Shown here piece by piece: positions 26,009-35,666 of a stretch of 64,000 bases of DNA; position 1 is the stretch's first letter, and every line of letters starts with the position of its first letter. This stretch comes from Arthrobacter glacialis. Its GTDB lineage: Bacteria; Actinomycetota; Actinomycetes; Actinomycetales; Micrococcaceae. The notes under the pieces were generated by a model. It was not told the origin of the DNA and made no database searches. It saw nothing but the letters and a program-made list of their open reading frames with translations. The stretch spans positions 310,001-374,000 of the forward strand of contig NZ_PPXC01000001.1 of the NCBI RefSeq assembly GCF_002909445.1, in the 5' to 3' direction. A program made the translations under genes and the position numbers.

Positions 26009-26443
26009 CTACCTTCGCTTCACCGCGTTTGAGTTCGCAGTGCCCCAGATGATGCACAGTGCAAACATTTGTGCACAAGAGATGAGCGCGACGAGCGCGT
26101 TGAAAAAGACTAGGGCCAACACAACTTCAAAAACGGTAAGAATCAAGGCGGCAGCGCCAACCGTTGCAAACCCTTGCTTCGCAAGCTCGCGGTCACGTTC
26201 GTCGCGGTACTCGATGGCGTTGAGGCGAGTGATGTCGCGGGAGTTTGGGCGGCGCGCGTACAGTGCAGCGCCGAGTCCGCAAAGGCCGACAGTGAGCAGT
26301 AAAACCGCAAAGGACCAGTTTTGTGTGAGGGCCGTAGCAGTTGCCCCAGCGACGAACGTGCTGACCAAAGCGATATTAGTAGTCGAAATGGGCAAGCGCT
26401 TAGTGGTCTGCAATGTGAAACACTTCCTCAACGGTGGACTCAA
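26009..26443 (-). CDS. Four-helix membrane protein, DUF2178-like topology
   Basis: Up to 144 aa from a TTG at 26443; a second TTG at 26413 with GAGGAA ten bases upstream is the more likely start. There are two pairs of hydrophobic helices separated by a ~35-residue charged cytoplasmic loop containing RLNAIEYRDERDRELAKQG. That DERDxE loop resembles DUF2178-type membrane proteins, which usually pair with an Xre regulator; none is next to it. Function unknown. Confidence 0.5.
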   Translation of the reverse strand: MSPPLRKCFTLQTTKRLPISTTNIALVSTFVAGATATALTQNWSFAVLLLTVGLCGLGAALYARRPNSRDITRLNAIEYRDERDRELAKQGFATVGAAALILTVFEVVLALVFFNALVALISCAQMFALCIIWGTANSNAVKRR

Positions 26444-26789
26444 AGTATCGGGCTAGACGAACTGCAAGAGAGCCGGCATCAACATGCGATGCACGCTGTC
26501 CCAGCCAGGGTTCCACTTATGGACGCCCCAGTGCAGCGCACACGGCTTTGGACAACCAGTGGAGTCGCCTTCGAGAGATGGCAGATTCTCAGTTGGGGGA
26601 ATTTGGGTCGATGTTGAACCGCGCAAGGAGCCTCTAGCGGGCAGCTGCCGAATTAGTGAATGCTCTCCCGCATGCTGGGAATGACCGCCTGATTGCTTGG
26701 AGTGTCTTCTGCAACTGTTGCTTGTTGACCTGCGCCCGACGTCGTTGACATGCTAGGTACACGCTGAGCGCTTAAGGAAGGACCATCCC
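26444..26789. other. Stretch without a recognisable gene
   Basis: No frame with a start signal or known domain is seen on either strand. A TTGACA at 26743-26748 may belong to the promoter of the reductase gene that starts at 26790, but no well-spaced -10 is apparent. Confidence 0.4.
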
Positions 26790-27368
26790 ATGCGGAAACT
26801 CGTGTACTACGTGGCCACGACCCTTGACGGCTATATCGCTGGTCCGGACGGTGGTGACCCAAGTGGGGCTGATTGCTTCCCGATCACGCCCGATGTCATC
26901 CAATTCATCGTCGAGCAGTACCCCGAAACCCTTCCCGAGCCAGCACGTGCAGCGCTGGGCATCGACGGGCCCGGCCAGACATTCGACACGGTCCTGGAAG
27001 GGCGTGCGAGCTACGAGGTAGGCCTTGCAGCGGGCCTCACCGACGCGTACCCGCACCTGCGCCATCTCGTGTTCTCGACCACGCTGGAAAGCCGCGATCC
27101 CGCCGTCGAGATTGTCGGCTCCGGCGCCGTGGACCGCGTACGCGCGCTCAAGGCCGAAGCGGGCAAGGACCTGTGGCTGGTGGGCGGCGGCACACTGGCT
27201 CATTCGCTGCTGCCAGAGATTGACCGGCTCGTGCTCAAGCAGAATCGGTCCATCATCGGATCCGGCATCCCGCTCTTCAATGGCCCTTTCCAGTCCCACA
27301 TGTTCCGGCCTGTTGACGAGACCCTACTCGAATCCGGCATGCGAGTCCTCACCTACGACCGCGCCTGA
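26790..27368 (+). CDS. Dihydrofolate reductase family (RibD C-terminal) protein
   Basis: 192 aa from an ATG with AAGGAAGGA upstream. The start MRKLVYYVATTLDGYIAGPDG is the family's first strand and loop (cited in part); FDTVLEGRASYEVGL is the cofactor loop; HLVFSTTLESRDPAVEIV and LWLVGGGTLAHSLLPEID follow. It is a predicted NADPH-dependent reductase of unknown substrate. It differs considerably from the gene at 24749-25318, so they are not a recent tandem duplication. Confidence 0.9.
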   Translation: MRKLVYYVATTLDGYIAGPDGGDPSGADCFPITPDVIQFIVEQYPETLPEPARAALGIDGPGQTFDTVLEGRASYEVGLAAGLTDAYPHLRHLVFSTTLESRDPAVEIVGSGAVDRVRALKAEAGKDLWLVGGGTLAHSLLPEIDRLVLKQNRSIIGSGIPLFNGPFQSHMFRPVDETLLESGMRVLTYDRA

Positions 27369-27487
27369 CCCAAGCCCTGACAGTGTTCAACTAGGACGAG
27401 ACCCACCTACCGGGACGCCCAGATGTCTCCTCGAGGGTCCCCGGCCGGAACTGCAGACCAGGCCATTCGCCGCCCGCACCCTCACGG

Positions 27488-27928
27488 TCAGCTGAGCCGC
27501 TCAGCCAAAGCCACGATGATTCCCTCCGGCCCGCGCACGTAGGCCATTCGCCAGATGCCTTCGTATTCGCCGATGCCACCGACCAGCCCGTAGCCCTCCG
27601 TGGCCAGCCGATCGACCTGCGCCTGGAGATCATCGACTTCAAAAGACAAACTGCGCAACCCGAGCTCGTTGGCCATGGCGTACGGCGAGCCCTGCCTGGG
27701 GACGGGCCGGACGAAGCTGGAAAGCTCCACGGCCGTGCCGCCGTCGGGCGTTCGCAACATTAAGATCTCTGTGCGGGAATCCGGGATCGCTATGACCGTG
27801 TCGATGAACTCGCCCTCCACGAATGTCCGGCCCTCGATCTCGAGCCCTAGCCCGACGAAGAACGCCGCTACCTTCTCGAGGTCTTCAACGGTGACACCGA
27901 CGTGGTCGAACCGAATGATCCGCGACAT
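27488..27928 (-). CDS. VOC family (glyoxalase-like) protein
   Basis: 146 aa from an ATG with GGAGG seven bases upstream; an earlier ATG at 27958 is less likely. It holds two beta-alpha-beta-beta-beta modules: IIRFDHVGVTVEDLEKVAAF at the first (His as metal ligand), TAVELSSFV, then LRSLSFEVDDLQAQVDRL and IWRMAYVRGPEGIIVALAE at the second, whose Glu/His positions suggest a metal site. Members include glyoxalases, dioxygenases and resistance proteins; the substrate cannot be told. It converges on the reductase at 26790-27368. Confidence 0.88.
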   Translation of the reverse strand: MSRIIRFDHVGVTVEDLEKVAAFFVGLGLEIEGRTFVEGEFIDTVIAIPDSRTEILMLRTPDGGTAVELSSFVRPVPRQGSPYAMANELGLRSLSFEVDDLQAQVDRLATEGYGLVGGIGEYEGIWRMAYVRGPEGIIVALAERLS

Positions 27929-28203
27929 AAGCACAGCCTCCAAGTGTTCGTTCTGCATACACGGCCCAACACCGAGCTTACGGCGAATTCACACAGCCAG
28001 GAAGGCTCGTGGCGCGCGGGCAGAAGCTGTCCCCAAGCAAGGGACGCTCTGCCGGGCATCACGCGCGGGCCCGGTGTGCGATCCCGAGACGGGAAAAGTG
28101 CCCTTCTGCTTGGACTATTTCGACGTCAATACACCTGCGTTTTCGATACGACCAACGGTTGCCGCCGTCGTACCCCAGCACCCAAACCCTCTCGCAGCAA
28201 CGA

Positions 28204-29421
28204 TTAGCGCAGGGTCTTCATGGCCGCGCCCAGTCGGCGGACACCCTCACGCAGGGATTCCTCCGTTTCAAAGGAGAAGGCCACACGCAGCTGGTTTTCG
28301 CCTGCCGGATGGGCGAAGAATGCGCTGCCCGGGACAAAGACCACCCCGGAGGCAATGGCTGGTTGGAGCAGGGCGTCTGTTGAAATTCCCTCCGGCAGGG
28401 TGATCCAGGTAAAGAATCCGCCGCTTGGCTTGGTCCAGGTGGTGCCTGCCGGCATGAATTCCGCCAGGGCCGTCATGACGGCGTCGCACCGCTTGGCATA
28501 AACCAAGCAGGCTTCCCTGACGTGTTGGCGCCAGTCGAATCCCGTGATGTAGCTTTCCACTAGCATCTGGCTCAGCACGGAGGGGCAAATGGTGGTGGCC
28601 TCGGCCGCCAGCTGGAGGCGCCGGCGCACTTCTTCTGGAGCTAGGACCCAGCCCACGCGCAACCCCGGAGAAAAAATCTTGGAGAACGATCCCAGATAGA
28701 TTACGTTCTCGGGATCCAAGGTGTGCAGGGCGGCAGTGTACGAGCCGTCAAAACTCAGCAGTCCGTAGGGATTGTCCTCCACGATGGCCACGTTCTCGGA
28801 ACGGCAGATGTCCACAATTTGTTGGCGCCGCTCCACGGCAAGGGTGGTTCCGGCGGGGTTGTTGAAGTTGGGGATGGTGTACAGGAACTTGATGGTTTTC
28901 CCGGCCGCCTTGAGGGAATCTATGGTGGTCGAAAGCAGCTCCGGCACGAGCCCCTTGTCATCCATGGCGACCTGAACGATGTCGGCCTGCAAGCCTTCGA
29001 AGGTTCCCAACGCGCCCACATACGTAGGGCCCTCGGCCAAGATGACATCCCCGGGATTGCAAAACAGCTTGGTGATAAGTTCAAGCCCCATCTGCGAACC
29101 GGACGTCACCTGGACGTTTTCCGGCTGGGCCGTGATGCCTTCCACGGCCATGATTTGGGTGATCAGGGCCTGCAGCTCGGGGGTGCCGGCGCCCGAACCG
29201 TACTGCAGGGCATCCAGGCCGTGCTCGGAGATGACGGTGTGGGCCATGTCCGCAATCTGCCCAATGGGCAGGCCCGTCAGGTCAGGGTTGCCGCCGGCGA
29301 GGGAAATCATGTTGGGCTGCATGGAGACTTCAAAAACTTCGCGCACGGGGGATGGGTGGTAGCCATCAGCCCTGTCGGCGAAGCGGTGGGTGTGCAACGA
29401 TGCGGTGGCAATCTCAGTCAT
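28204..29421 (-). CDS. PLP-dependent class I/II aminotransferase
   Basis: 405 aa from an ATG with AAGGA close upstream. Fold type I motifs: MISLAGGNPDLTGLP, LQYGSGAGTPELQALI, NVQVTSGSQMGLELI, FLYTIPNFNNPAGTT and the PLP lysine in YLGSFSKIFSPGLRVGW (about residue 247). It resembles 2-aminoadipate / aromatic and branched-chain aminotransferases of the MocR-like subgroup without the DNA-binding domain. It converts an amino acid to a 2-oxo acid in the cytoplasm. It lies 38 bases after a TetR gene, probably as one operon, divergent from an ABC amino-acid importer. Confidence 0.9.
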   Translation of the reverse strand: MTEIATASLHTHRFADRADGYHPSPVREVFEVSMQPNMISLAGGNPDLTGLPIGQIADMAHTVISEHGLDALQYGSGAGTPELQALITQIMAVEGITAQPENVQVTSGSQMGLELITKLFCNPGDVILAEGPTYVGALGTFEGLQADIVQVAMDDKGLVPELLSTTIDSLKAAGKTIKFLYTIPNFNNPAGTTLAVERRQQIVDICRSENVAIVEDNPYGLLSFDGSYTAALHTLDPENVIYLGSFSKIFSPGLRVGWVLAPEEVRRRLQLAAEATTICPSVLSQMLVESYITGFDWRQHVREACLVYAKRCDAVMTALAEFMPAGTTWTKPSGGFFTWITLPEGISTDALLQPAIASGVVFVPGSAFFAHPAGENQLRVAFSFETEESLREGVRRLGAAMKTLR

Positions 29422-29459
29422 GACGTCCTTTGGGAAGTGGTTGGTGGGCCTGGCAGGGG

Positions 29460-30137
29460 TTAGCGAGCGGCTGTTGCGGCCTGTGATTTGTGGCTGACAA
29501 AATCTTGTTCGTCAATGCCAAATTCGTGGGCCGCGAACCGCCTCAGGGTTTCGATCATTTTTGCGGGGCTGTGGTTGTAAATGCCGTTGAGAGTCTGGAT
29601 GGCAAGCCCGTCAACCACCGCAAGTAGGAGAGTGGCCAGCACCTCGGGATCGTGGAAGGGGCGGATCAATCCCTCCCTGACGGCTTCATCGAGGGTTGCC
29701 TCAAAGATGCCCCGCCAAGCGAGCAGAGCCGTCGCCACGTGCACCCGGATGTTTTCATCCTTGTGTGCCGCCGAGTAAACCTCGATCCAAAACCCCCATG
29801 CCTGCTCAAAGCTGGTTTCACCTTCGACGGCGAACGTGAGCAAGTCAAATAGCCGCTCCAGGGTGCCCGTGCTGGCTGAATGGATGTTCTGCCATTCCCG
29901 CACGGATGCGCCGGTCCTGTACTCCACCGTGGCAAGCACTAGGCGCTCGCGAGTCCTGAAGTAGTGCTGGATCATTCCCACGCTGAAGCTGGTGGCCTCG
30001 GAAACCGCACCAAAGGTGCAACGATCCACGCCTTTTGTGGCGATGATACCAGCGGCATGGGCCACGATGGTTTCGCGGCGCTCTGCAATGGCCTCATCGG
30101 TCACGGCGTGAGTCCGTTTGCGTGGCTCTTGGTTCAT
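29460..30137 (-). CDS. TetR family transcriptional regulator (BetI-like)
   Basis: 225 aa from an ATG with AAGGGGA upstream; an earlier ATG at 30188 lacks a site. The helix-turn-helix reads CTFGAVSEATSFSVGMIQHYF after IVAHAAGIIATKGVD (both cited in part). The C-terminal domain is of the TetR_C_6/BetI kind. It is divergent from the ABC operon starting at 30340, and a palindrome over that promoter (30285-30309) is its likely operator. The ligand may be the imported compound (inference). Confidence 0.88.
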   Translation of the reverse strand: MNQEPRKRTHAVTDEAIAERRETIVAHAAGIIATKGVDRCTFGAVSEATSFSVGMIQHYFRTRERLVLATVEYRTGASVREWQNIHSASTGTLERLFDLLTFAVEGETSFEQAWGFWIEVYSAAHKDENIRVHVATALLAWRGIFEATLDEAVREGLIRPFHDPEVLATLLLAVVDGLAIQTLNGIYNHSPAKMIETLRRFAAHEFGIDEQDFVSHKSQAATAAR

Positions 30138-30262
30138 GGTGTCCCCTTTAGAGTTCTGCGAATGAATCCTCAAACGCGGATGCTGCACGGCGCGCCTTCG
30201 ATCGGGTCGCTGCCTGCCCGATTAGTTTTCAGCAAACAGTGGGTTGGTTCAACTGAGAGCTT

Positions 30263-30309
30263 GACAGTGCTCTCCGTCACACAAATAATAAGTTACACAT
30301 ATTATTTAC
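30263..30309 (+). promoter_or_regulatory. Promoter with overlapping palindromic operator for the ABC operon
   Basis: TTGACA at 30263-30268 is followed after 17 bases by AATAAT at 30286-30291, a strong -35/-10 pair. The -10 lies inside an inverted repeat AAATAATA-N9-TATTATTT (30285-30309). Binding there by the divergent TetR protein would block polymerase. The start codon of the binding-protein gene is 31 bp beyond. Confidence 0.65.
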
Positions 30310-30339
30310 ACAACTCTACATTTCCCCACTGGAGACCTG

Positions 30340-31302
30340 ATGAATAAGAACACCCTCCTGACTAAGACCGCACTAGTCATTTCGTGCGCCGCTCTGGTCT
30401 TCACTGCTTCCGGCTGCACCAACTCGGAAGCCCCGGAACCGGTGGTCAACTCATCAGGAGGCACAGCCCAAGTGTTGGGTGCGGGAGGCCAGGATGCGGC
30501 TAAGGCCGTACAGGCCGATGCTGCCGTGCAGGCATTGCTGCCAGCGAATATCAAGGCGGCCGGAACCATGAAGCTGGTTACCGACCCAACCTATGCTCCC
30601 ATCGATTTCACCGACAACAACGGCAATATTATTGGCCTGGAGCCGGATATGGCCTTGGCTGTTGCCAACAAGATGGGCATCAAAGTTGAGATCACCAAGG
30701 GCGATTTCAACGGCATTCTTGCCGGCTTGGAGTCCAAGCGTTACGACGCCTCCTGGGCGGCCTTCTCCATCACCCCGGACAGAACTGCCGTGGTGGATAT
30801 GGTCAGTTACATGAAGGGTGGCACCTCAGTGATCGTCAAGCGAGGCACCGAGGGTGACTTCCACGAACAGCTTGATTTGTGTGGCAAGACAGTGACAGCA
30901 CAAACTGGCACCACCCAAGCATTGACAGTGATGCCGGCCTTTGAAAAGGCCTGCCTCGAAGCCGGGAAGGAACCCATCACGCCCCTGCTGCTGCCGCAGC
31001 AGGACAGTGCGAATCAGGCCATCGCCTCCAACCGGGCCCAAGCTATGCTGGCAGATAACGCCTTGACGGCCTACTACTCACAGATCCAGCCCGAGGCGTT
31101 TGCGCAGATCGACTCCATCCTGGTGGATCCGTCCCTGGTGGGCGTCGCCATGGCCAAGGGTGACGGGCAGTTGGCCAAGACCTTCCAAGCAGCCATCCAA
31201 TCACTCATGGATGACGGCACGTACGGCAAGATCATGGGCGCCTGGAACCTGGCCCCTTCCTCCATCACGACCTCAGAGATTAACCCGACGGTGGCGAGCT
31301 AA
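30340..31302 (+). CDS. ABC transporter substrate-binding lipoprotein (polar amino acid type)
   Basis: 320 aa from an ATG with GGAG five bases upstream. A lipoprotein signal peptide ends in the lipobox TASGC, so the protein should be lipid-anchored on the outer face of the membrane. The type 3 binding-protein domain follows: MKLVTDPTYAPIDFTDNNG, GLEPDMALAVANKMGI, DASWAAFSITPDR and KTVTAQTGTTQAL. Two cysteines (in LDLCGKT and FEKACLEAG) probably form a disulfide. It delivers a polar or amino-acid-like ligand to the permease downstream. The ligand is unknown. Confidence 0.9.
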   Translation: MNKNTLLTKTALVISCAALVFTASGCTNSEAPEPVVNSSGGTAQVLGAGGQDAAKAVQADAAVQALLPANIKAAGTMKLVTDPTYAPIDFTDNNGNIIGLEPDMALAVANKMGIKVEITKGDFNGILAGLESKRYDASWAAFSITPDRTAVVDMVSYMKGGTSVIVKRGTEGDFHEQLDLCGKTVTAQTGTTQALTVMPAFEKACLEAGKEPITPLLLPQQDSANQAIASNRAQAMLADNALTAYYSQIQPEAFAQIDSILVDPSLVGVAMAKGDGQLAKTFQAAIQSLMDDGTYGKIMGAWNLAPSSITTSEINPTVAS

Positions 31303-32205
31303 GTGGCTGAACCAGTAGTGGATATCCCGGTGAAACGATCCCACGATTTCCTGTCCCTGACCACCAAACCGATCCTGAAGCGCCGCCGCCCGGGCCAGCT
31401 TGTTGCCGTTGTTGTGGTGCTGTTCGCCATTGTTTATGGTGTCTATGTCCTGTTCACTAATCCGGGATTTGGCTGGCCCACGGTGGGCAAATACCTCTTT
31501 GACAAGCGAATCCTGGGCGGCCTGATGGTCACCTTGGAACTGACCATCATCGCCATGGTGATCGGCTTTGTTGTGGGGCTGCTGGTGGCCGTCATGCGCA
31601 TGTCAGACAACTGGTTGCTGCGCGCCGTCTCCGGTGCCTACATTTGGTTCTTCCGCGGCACTCCGCTGCTGGTCCAGTTGCTGTTCTGGGGCTTCGCGGC
31701 GGTCCTTTTCCCCAAAATTGGTTTGGGTATCCCGTGGGGACCAACCTTCGTTGAGTGGAATACCAATGACCTCATCCCCTTGTTTGCCGCAGCAATCCTT
31801 GGGCTTGGCCTGAACGAGGGCGCCTACATGGCGGAAATTGTGCGGGCCGGGCTGCTCAGTGTCTCAGCAGGGCAGTCAGAAGCATCCCGGGCCATGGGCT
31901 TTAGCCACATGAGCACCTTGAGGTTCGTGGTGATTCCGCAGGCCATGAAGGTCATCATCCCGCCCGTGGGCAATGAGGTCATCTCCATGCTGAAAACCAC
32001 GTCGCTGGTGATAGTCATCGGTGTTGGCGACCTGCTCTACAACACCCAGCAAATTTACGCCCAGAATCTCAAGCAGATCCCGCTGCTCATCGTGGCCAGC
32101 CTCTGGTACATCCTGTTGACCACCATTTTGACCCTGGGCCAGTCCCGGCTGGAAAAGAAGTACTCCAAGGGCAACGCCCTCCTGCTTGGAAAGGCCCAAC
32201 GATAA
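31303..32205 (+). CDS. ABC transporter permease (polar amino acid, HisM/GlnP type)
   Basis: 300 aa from a GTG immediately after the binding-protein stop codon. An N-terminal helix (about residues 33-52) precedes the five-helix BPD_transp_1 core. The EAA loop that contacts the ATPase is [20 protein letters not shown], followed by [16 protein letters not shown]. As a single permease it should form a homodimer. The stop codon overlaps the ATPase start by one base, so the three transporter genes are tightly coupled. Confidence 0.92.
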   Translation: MAEPVVDIPVKRSHDFLSLTTKPILKRRRPGQLVAVVVVLFAIVYGVYVLFTNPGFGWPTVGKYLFDKRILGGLMVTLELTIIAMVIGFVVGLLVAVMRMSDNWLLRAVSGAYIWFFRGTPLLVQLLFWGFAAVLFPKIGLGIPWGPTFVEWNTNDLIPLFAAAILGLGLNEGAYMAEIVRAGLLSVSAGQSEASRAMGFSHMSTLRFVVIPQAMKVIIPPVGNEVISMLKTTSLVIVIGVGDLLYNTQQIYAQNLKQIPLLIVASLWYILLTTILTLGQSRLEKKYSKGNALLLGKAQR

Positions 32206-32963
32206 TGTCCACAGTGCAATTTCTCAACGTCCACAAGAGCTTTGGTCAGGTGGAAGTCCTCAAAGGCATCAACTTGACGGTTGAAGAGCAGCAGGTGGTG
32301 TGCCTGATTGGGCCCTCGGGATCAGGGAAGTCCACCCTGCTGCGGTGCGTCAACCATTTGGAGATGACCACCTCCGGGGCCATTACCGTGGGCGGGCGCA
32401 TGATCGGCTATGACGTGTATGGGGACAGGCTTCGGGAGGCGTCGCAGCTTGAGATCAACCGGCGCCGCTCCAAGATCGGGATGGTGTTCCAGTCATTCAA
32501 CCTCTTTGGCCACATGACGGCCAAGGAAAACGTGATGTTTGGGCCCATCAAACTGCTCAAAATGAGCAAAAAGGATGCGCAAGCGCACGCCGAGGAACTG
32601 TTGAAAAAAGTTGGCCTGTCCGACCGCATGGACAACTACCCCTCGCAACTCTCAGGCGGGCAACAACAACGGGTGGCCATTGCCAGGGCGCTGTCCATGA
32701 AGCCCGAAGTTATGCTCTTTGACGAGCCCACGTCCGCCTTGGACCCCGAACTGGTCGGTGAGGTTCTGGACGTGATGAATCAACTGGCACGGGACGGGAT
32801 GACGATGATAGTTGTTACCCACGAGATGGGATTTGCGCGGGAGATGGGCGACGTTGTGGTGTTCATGGACAACGGCGTCATTGTTGAACAAGGTGATCCC
32901 CACGAGGTGCTGGGCAACCCCCAGCATGAGCGCACCAAGTCCTTTCTGGCCAAAGTGCTCTAG
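32205..32963 (+). CDS. ABC transporter ATP-binding protein (polar amino acid type)
   Basis: 252 aa. Walker A is GPSGSGKST, the signature is LSGGQQQR, Walker B is [12 protein letters not shown] and the switch histidine is in VTHEMGFAR. The pattern [12 protein letters not shown] after Walker B is typical of HisP/GlnQ ATPases. It powers uptake by the permease at 31303. A paralogue with the same motifs is at 41867-42634 in the facing module. Confidence 0.95.
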   Translation: MSTVQFLNVHKSFGQVEVLKGINLTVEEQQVVCLIGPSGSGKSTLLRCVNHLEMTTSGAITVGGRMIGYDVYGDRLREASQLEINRRRSKIGMVFQSFNLFGHMTAKENVMFGPIKLLKMSKKDAQAHAEELLKKVGLSDRMDNYPSQLSGGQQQRVAIARALSMKPEVMLFDEPTSALDPELVGEVLDVMNQLARDGMTMIVVTHEMGFAREMGDVVVFMDNGVIVEQGDPHEVLGNPQHERTKSFLAKVL

Positions 32964-33005
32964 CACGGCTGCAGTGGAGCAGGCCCGCCAACGACTACTG
33001 AAAGT

Positions 33006-34178
33006 ATGCCCTTGACCTCGCAGAGCACTTCCGACCACAATGCCCGGGCAGAACAAGCACTGCGGGCGAATCTGCCCAGAGTGTTGGCGTTCAGCCACAA
33101 ACTCCATGAGAACCCGGAGCTGGGCTTTGCGGAATTCCAGGCCGTTCAGTGGCTGGCGCAGGAACTGGCTGCGGTGCCGGGAGCACGGGTGCAGGCAGGC
33201 CTTGGTTCTCTTCCCACTGCGTTGCGGGCGGAGGTGGGAAGTGGGCCGCTGGTGCTCACCATTTGCGCCGAATACGATGCCCTTCCCGGCTTGGGCCACG
33301 CCTGCGGCCACAATGTCATTGCCGCAGCGGCCTTGGGAGCGTTCATTGCCCTGGCTCCTGTGGCAGATGACCTGGGCCTGACAGTGCGGCTCCTGGGCAC
33401 TCCAGCGGAGGAAAACGGCGGCGGCAAAGTCCTCATGCTGGAGCAGGGTGACTTTGCCGGCACGCACGCGGCCATGATGATCCATCCCGGGGATGTTGAT
33501 GAACTGGAAATGCTCCCCTATGCCTGTGCCGGCTACAAGATCCAGTACTTTGGCAGGGGCGCCCACGCGTCGGCGAGCCCGTGGGAGGGGATCAATGCCC
33601 TAGACGCCATGACGATTGCCATGACGGCCGTGGGCCTGGCCAGGCAGCAGTTGGAACCCGGCCAGCAAATTCACGGCTACATTGACTCCGCCGGCACCGC
33701 GCCCAATGTCATCCCCGACCACGCTGCAGGCGAGTGGATGGTCCGAGCCCATGATGTTGAATCACTGGCCCGGGCCACGGCTGTTCTGACGCGCTGCATG
33801 GATGCTGGCGCGCTGGCGACGGGAGCCCGACTGGAGATGGTGCAGCACGGACCCATCTACGCGGAGCTGCGCACCGACCCCGCCATGGTCGGCTTGTTTG
33901 GCGCAAATTCGGCGCTTCTGGGGCGTCCGCTCAAACCTGCCGGAAGGCGGGGCGGCTCCACCGACATGGCCAATGTTTCGCATGAGTATCCCACCATCCA
34001 CCCCATGATCAGCCTGGGGGAGGGCTGCCCGGGGATCCACGACAGCTCGTTTGCTGATGTTGCAGCCTCGGCCCAGGGAGACCACGTCATCTGGGACGGG
34101 GCCCTGGCCATGGCCTGGACCTGCGTGGACTTGGCCAGCGACCCGCGACAACGGCTGCGACTCATGAATCCGGCCTAG
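33006..34178 (+). CDS. M20 family metallo-amidohydrolase
   Basis: 390 aa. The M20D metal-site motifs are intact: GLGHACGHN (Cys/His ligands), TPAEENGGG (base and ligand glutamates), AMMIHPGDVD and the C-terminal GIHDSSFAD. Dimerisation-domain residues (GRGAHASASPWEG) are present. Relatives cleave amide bonds of N-acyl amino acids, aminobenzoyl-glutamate or beta-alanyl-type dipeptides (PM20D2-like). It follows the ABC genes by 42 bp, so it probably hydrolyses what they import. The start ATG has GAAAG at a short distance. Confidence 0.88.
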   Translation: MPLTSQSTSDHNARAEQALRANLPRVLAFSHKLHENPELGFAEFQAVQWLAQELAAVPGARVQAGLGSLPTALRAEVGSGPLVLTICAEYDALPGLGHACGHNVIAAAALGAFIALAPVADDLGLTVRLLGTPAEENGGGKVLMLEQGDFAGTHAAMMIHPGDVDELEMLPYACAGYKIQYFGRGAHASASPWEGINALDAMTIAMTAVGLARQQLEPGQQIHGYIDSAGTAPNVIPDHAAGEWMVRAHDVESLARATAVLTRCMDAGALATGARLEMVQHGPIYAELRTDPAMVGLFGANSALLGRPLKPAGRRGGSTDMANVSHEYPTIHPMISLGEGCPGIHDSSFADVAASAQGDHVIWDGALAMAWTCVDLASDPRQRLRLMNPA

Positions 34179-34212
34179 TCCGCACCCCAAACGCCCCATT
34201 GCTGAGCGAGCG

Positions 34213-35625
34213 TCAGGCTTGGGCCACGTACAGCAGCTGCTTGTTGACGAATTCCTCCATGCCCAGCGGACCCAGTTCGCGCCCGAAGCCTGAGCGCTTC
34301 ACGCCACCAAAGGGCATACCCGCACCCTCGCCGGCGGGTGCGTTGACGGCCACCATGCCGGAGATGATTTGTTGGGCCACGGCCAATGCCCGCTCGCCAT
34401 CGGGACTAAAGACTGCACCGCCCAGGCCGTAGTCGGAATTGTTGGCCAGGGCCACGGCCTCGGCGTCGTTGGAGACCTTGTAGACAACCACCACGGGACC
34501 AAAGAGCTCTTCGCTGAACGCGCGCATCTCCGGTGTGACACCGCTCAACACGGTGGGGGCCAGGTAGTAGCCCGGCTGGTCTGCCCGCACGCCGCCGGAA
34601 TGCAGGGTTGCGCCTTTGCTAACGGCATCGTTGATCTGGGCGAGCAGGCCCTCAACGGCAGCTTCGGATGACAGTGGAACGTAGGTTTCGGCGTCGTCCT
34701 CCACAGGGTTGCCCGGCGCTAGAGCCGCAGCTTGGTCCGTCAATTCCTGCACAAACTCGTCGTGGATGCTGTCCATGACAATGATCCGCTTGTTGGAGTT
34801 GCAGGCCTGCCCGGCGTTCTCCATCCGGGTTTGGAAGGCGGCCTGCGCCGAGGCCTTCACATCGTCACTGGCCAGGACAATGTAGGGATCGGAACCGCCA
34901 AGCTCCAGGACCACCTTTTTCAGGTTGCGCCCGGCAATTTGGGCCACGGCAGCACCGGCCCGTTCGGAACCCGTCAGGGAAACACCCTGAACGCGGGGAT
35001 CGGAGATGATGGTCTCGATCTGCGCGTGGGACGCGAAAAGGTTGATGTAGGCACCCGCGGGCAGGCCGGCGTCGAGCATGAGCTGCTCAATGGCCAGCGC
35101 CGACCGCGGGCAGTTCTCGGCGTGCTTGAGAATAATGGTGTTGCCCAGCACCAGGTTGGGGGCCGCAAACCTGGCCACCTGGTAGTACGGGTAGTTCCAG
35201 GGCATGATGCCCAGCAGTGGGCCAATGGGGCGCTTTTGGATCAGTGCCTGCGCGCCACCGATGGCCTTGATGGGCTGGTCCGCGGCCAGCGAGGGGCCTT
35301 CCTGCGCGTAGTAGCTGAAAATTTCGGCGCAGTACTCGGCCTCGCCCACTGATTCGGCGAGCCGCTTGCCCATCTCCTCGGTGATGATGGCGGCCAGCTC
35401 TTCCTTGCGTGCTTCGAACAGCTCGGCAATGCGGGAGACGACGGCGGCGCGCTCGGTGATGGGGACCTGGCGCCAGCTGCTGAACGCCTGCTCGGACCGG
35501 GCCAAGGCATCCTGGATCTGGGCGTCCGTGGCGGTGGGGAACTCTTCGACGACGGCGCCGGTGGCCGGGTTGGTCACCCGGTAGTGCTGGGAAGAGCTGT
35601 TGCTGGGAACTGATGCTTGGGGCAC
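34213..35625 (-). CDS. Aldehyde dehydrogenase (succinate-semialdehyde dehydrogenase-like)
   Basis: 470 aa. Motifs: IMPWNYPYYQVARF, the lysine of ILKHAENCPRS, SLTGSERAG, LELGGSDPY (general base) and the catalytic cysteine in NAGQACNSNKRII (about residue 280). The NAGQxCNSxKR form is the one seen in NAD(P)+-dependent succinate-semialdehyde dehydrogenases. It is the last gene of the right-hand catabolic run and would oxidise the aldehyde made by the TPP-dependent decarboxylase two genes upstream. Succinate semialdehyde itself is only one possibility. Confidence 0.9.
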   Translation of the reverse strand: MPQASVPSNSSSQHYRVTNPATGAVVEEFPTATDAQIQDALARSEQAFSSWRQVPITERAAVVSRIAELFEARKEELAAIITEEMGKRLAESVGEAEYCAEIFSYYAQEGPSLAADQPIKAIGGAQALIQKRPIGPLLGIMPWNYPYYQVARFAAPNLVLGNTIILKHAENCPRSALAIEQLMLDAGLPAGAYINLFASHAQIETIISDPRVQGVSLTGSERAGAAVAQIAGRNLKKVVLELGGSDPYIVLASDDVKASAQAAFQTRMENAGQACNSNKRIIVMDSIHDEFVQELTDQAAALAPGNPVEDDAETYVPLSSEAAVEGLLAQINDAVSKGATLHSGGVRADQPGYYLAPTVLSGVTPEMRAFSEELFGPVVVVYKVSNDAEAVALANNSDYGLGGAVFSPDGERALAVAQQIISGMVAVNAPAGEGAGMPFGGVKRSGFGRELGPLGMEEFVNKQLLYVAQA

Positions 35626-35666
35626 GGTGCGTCCTCTTCTTGAAGATGGTGGTGGGGCGGCTACAC

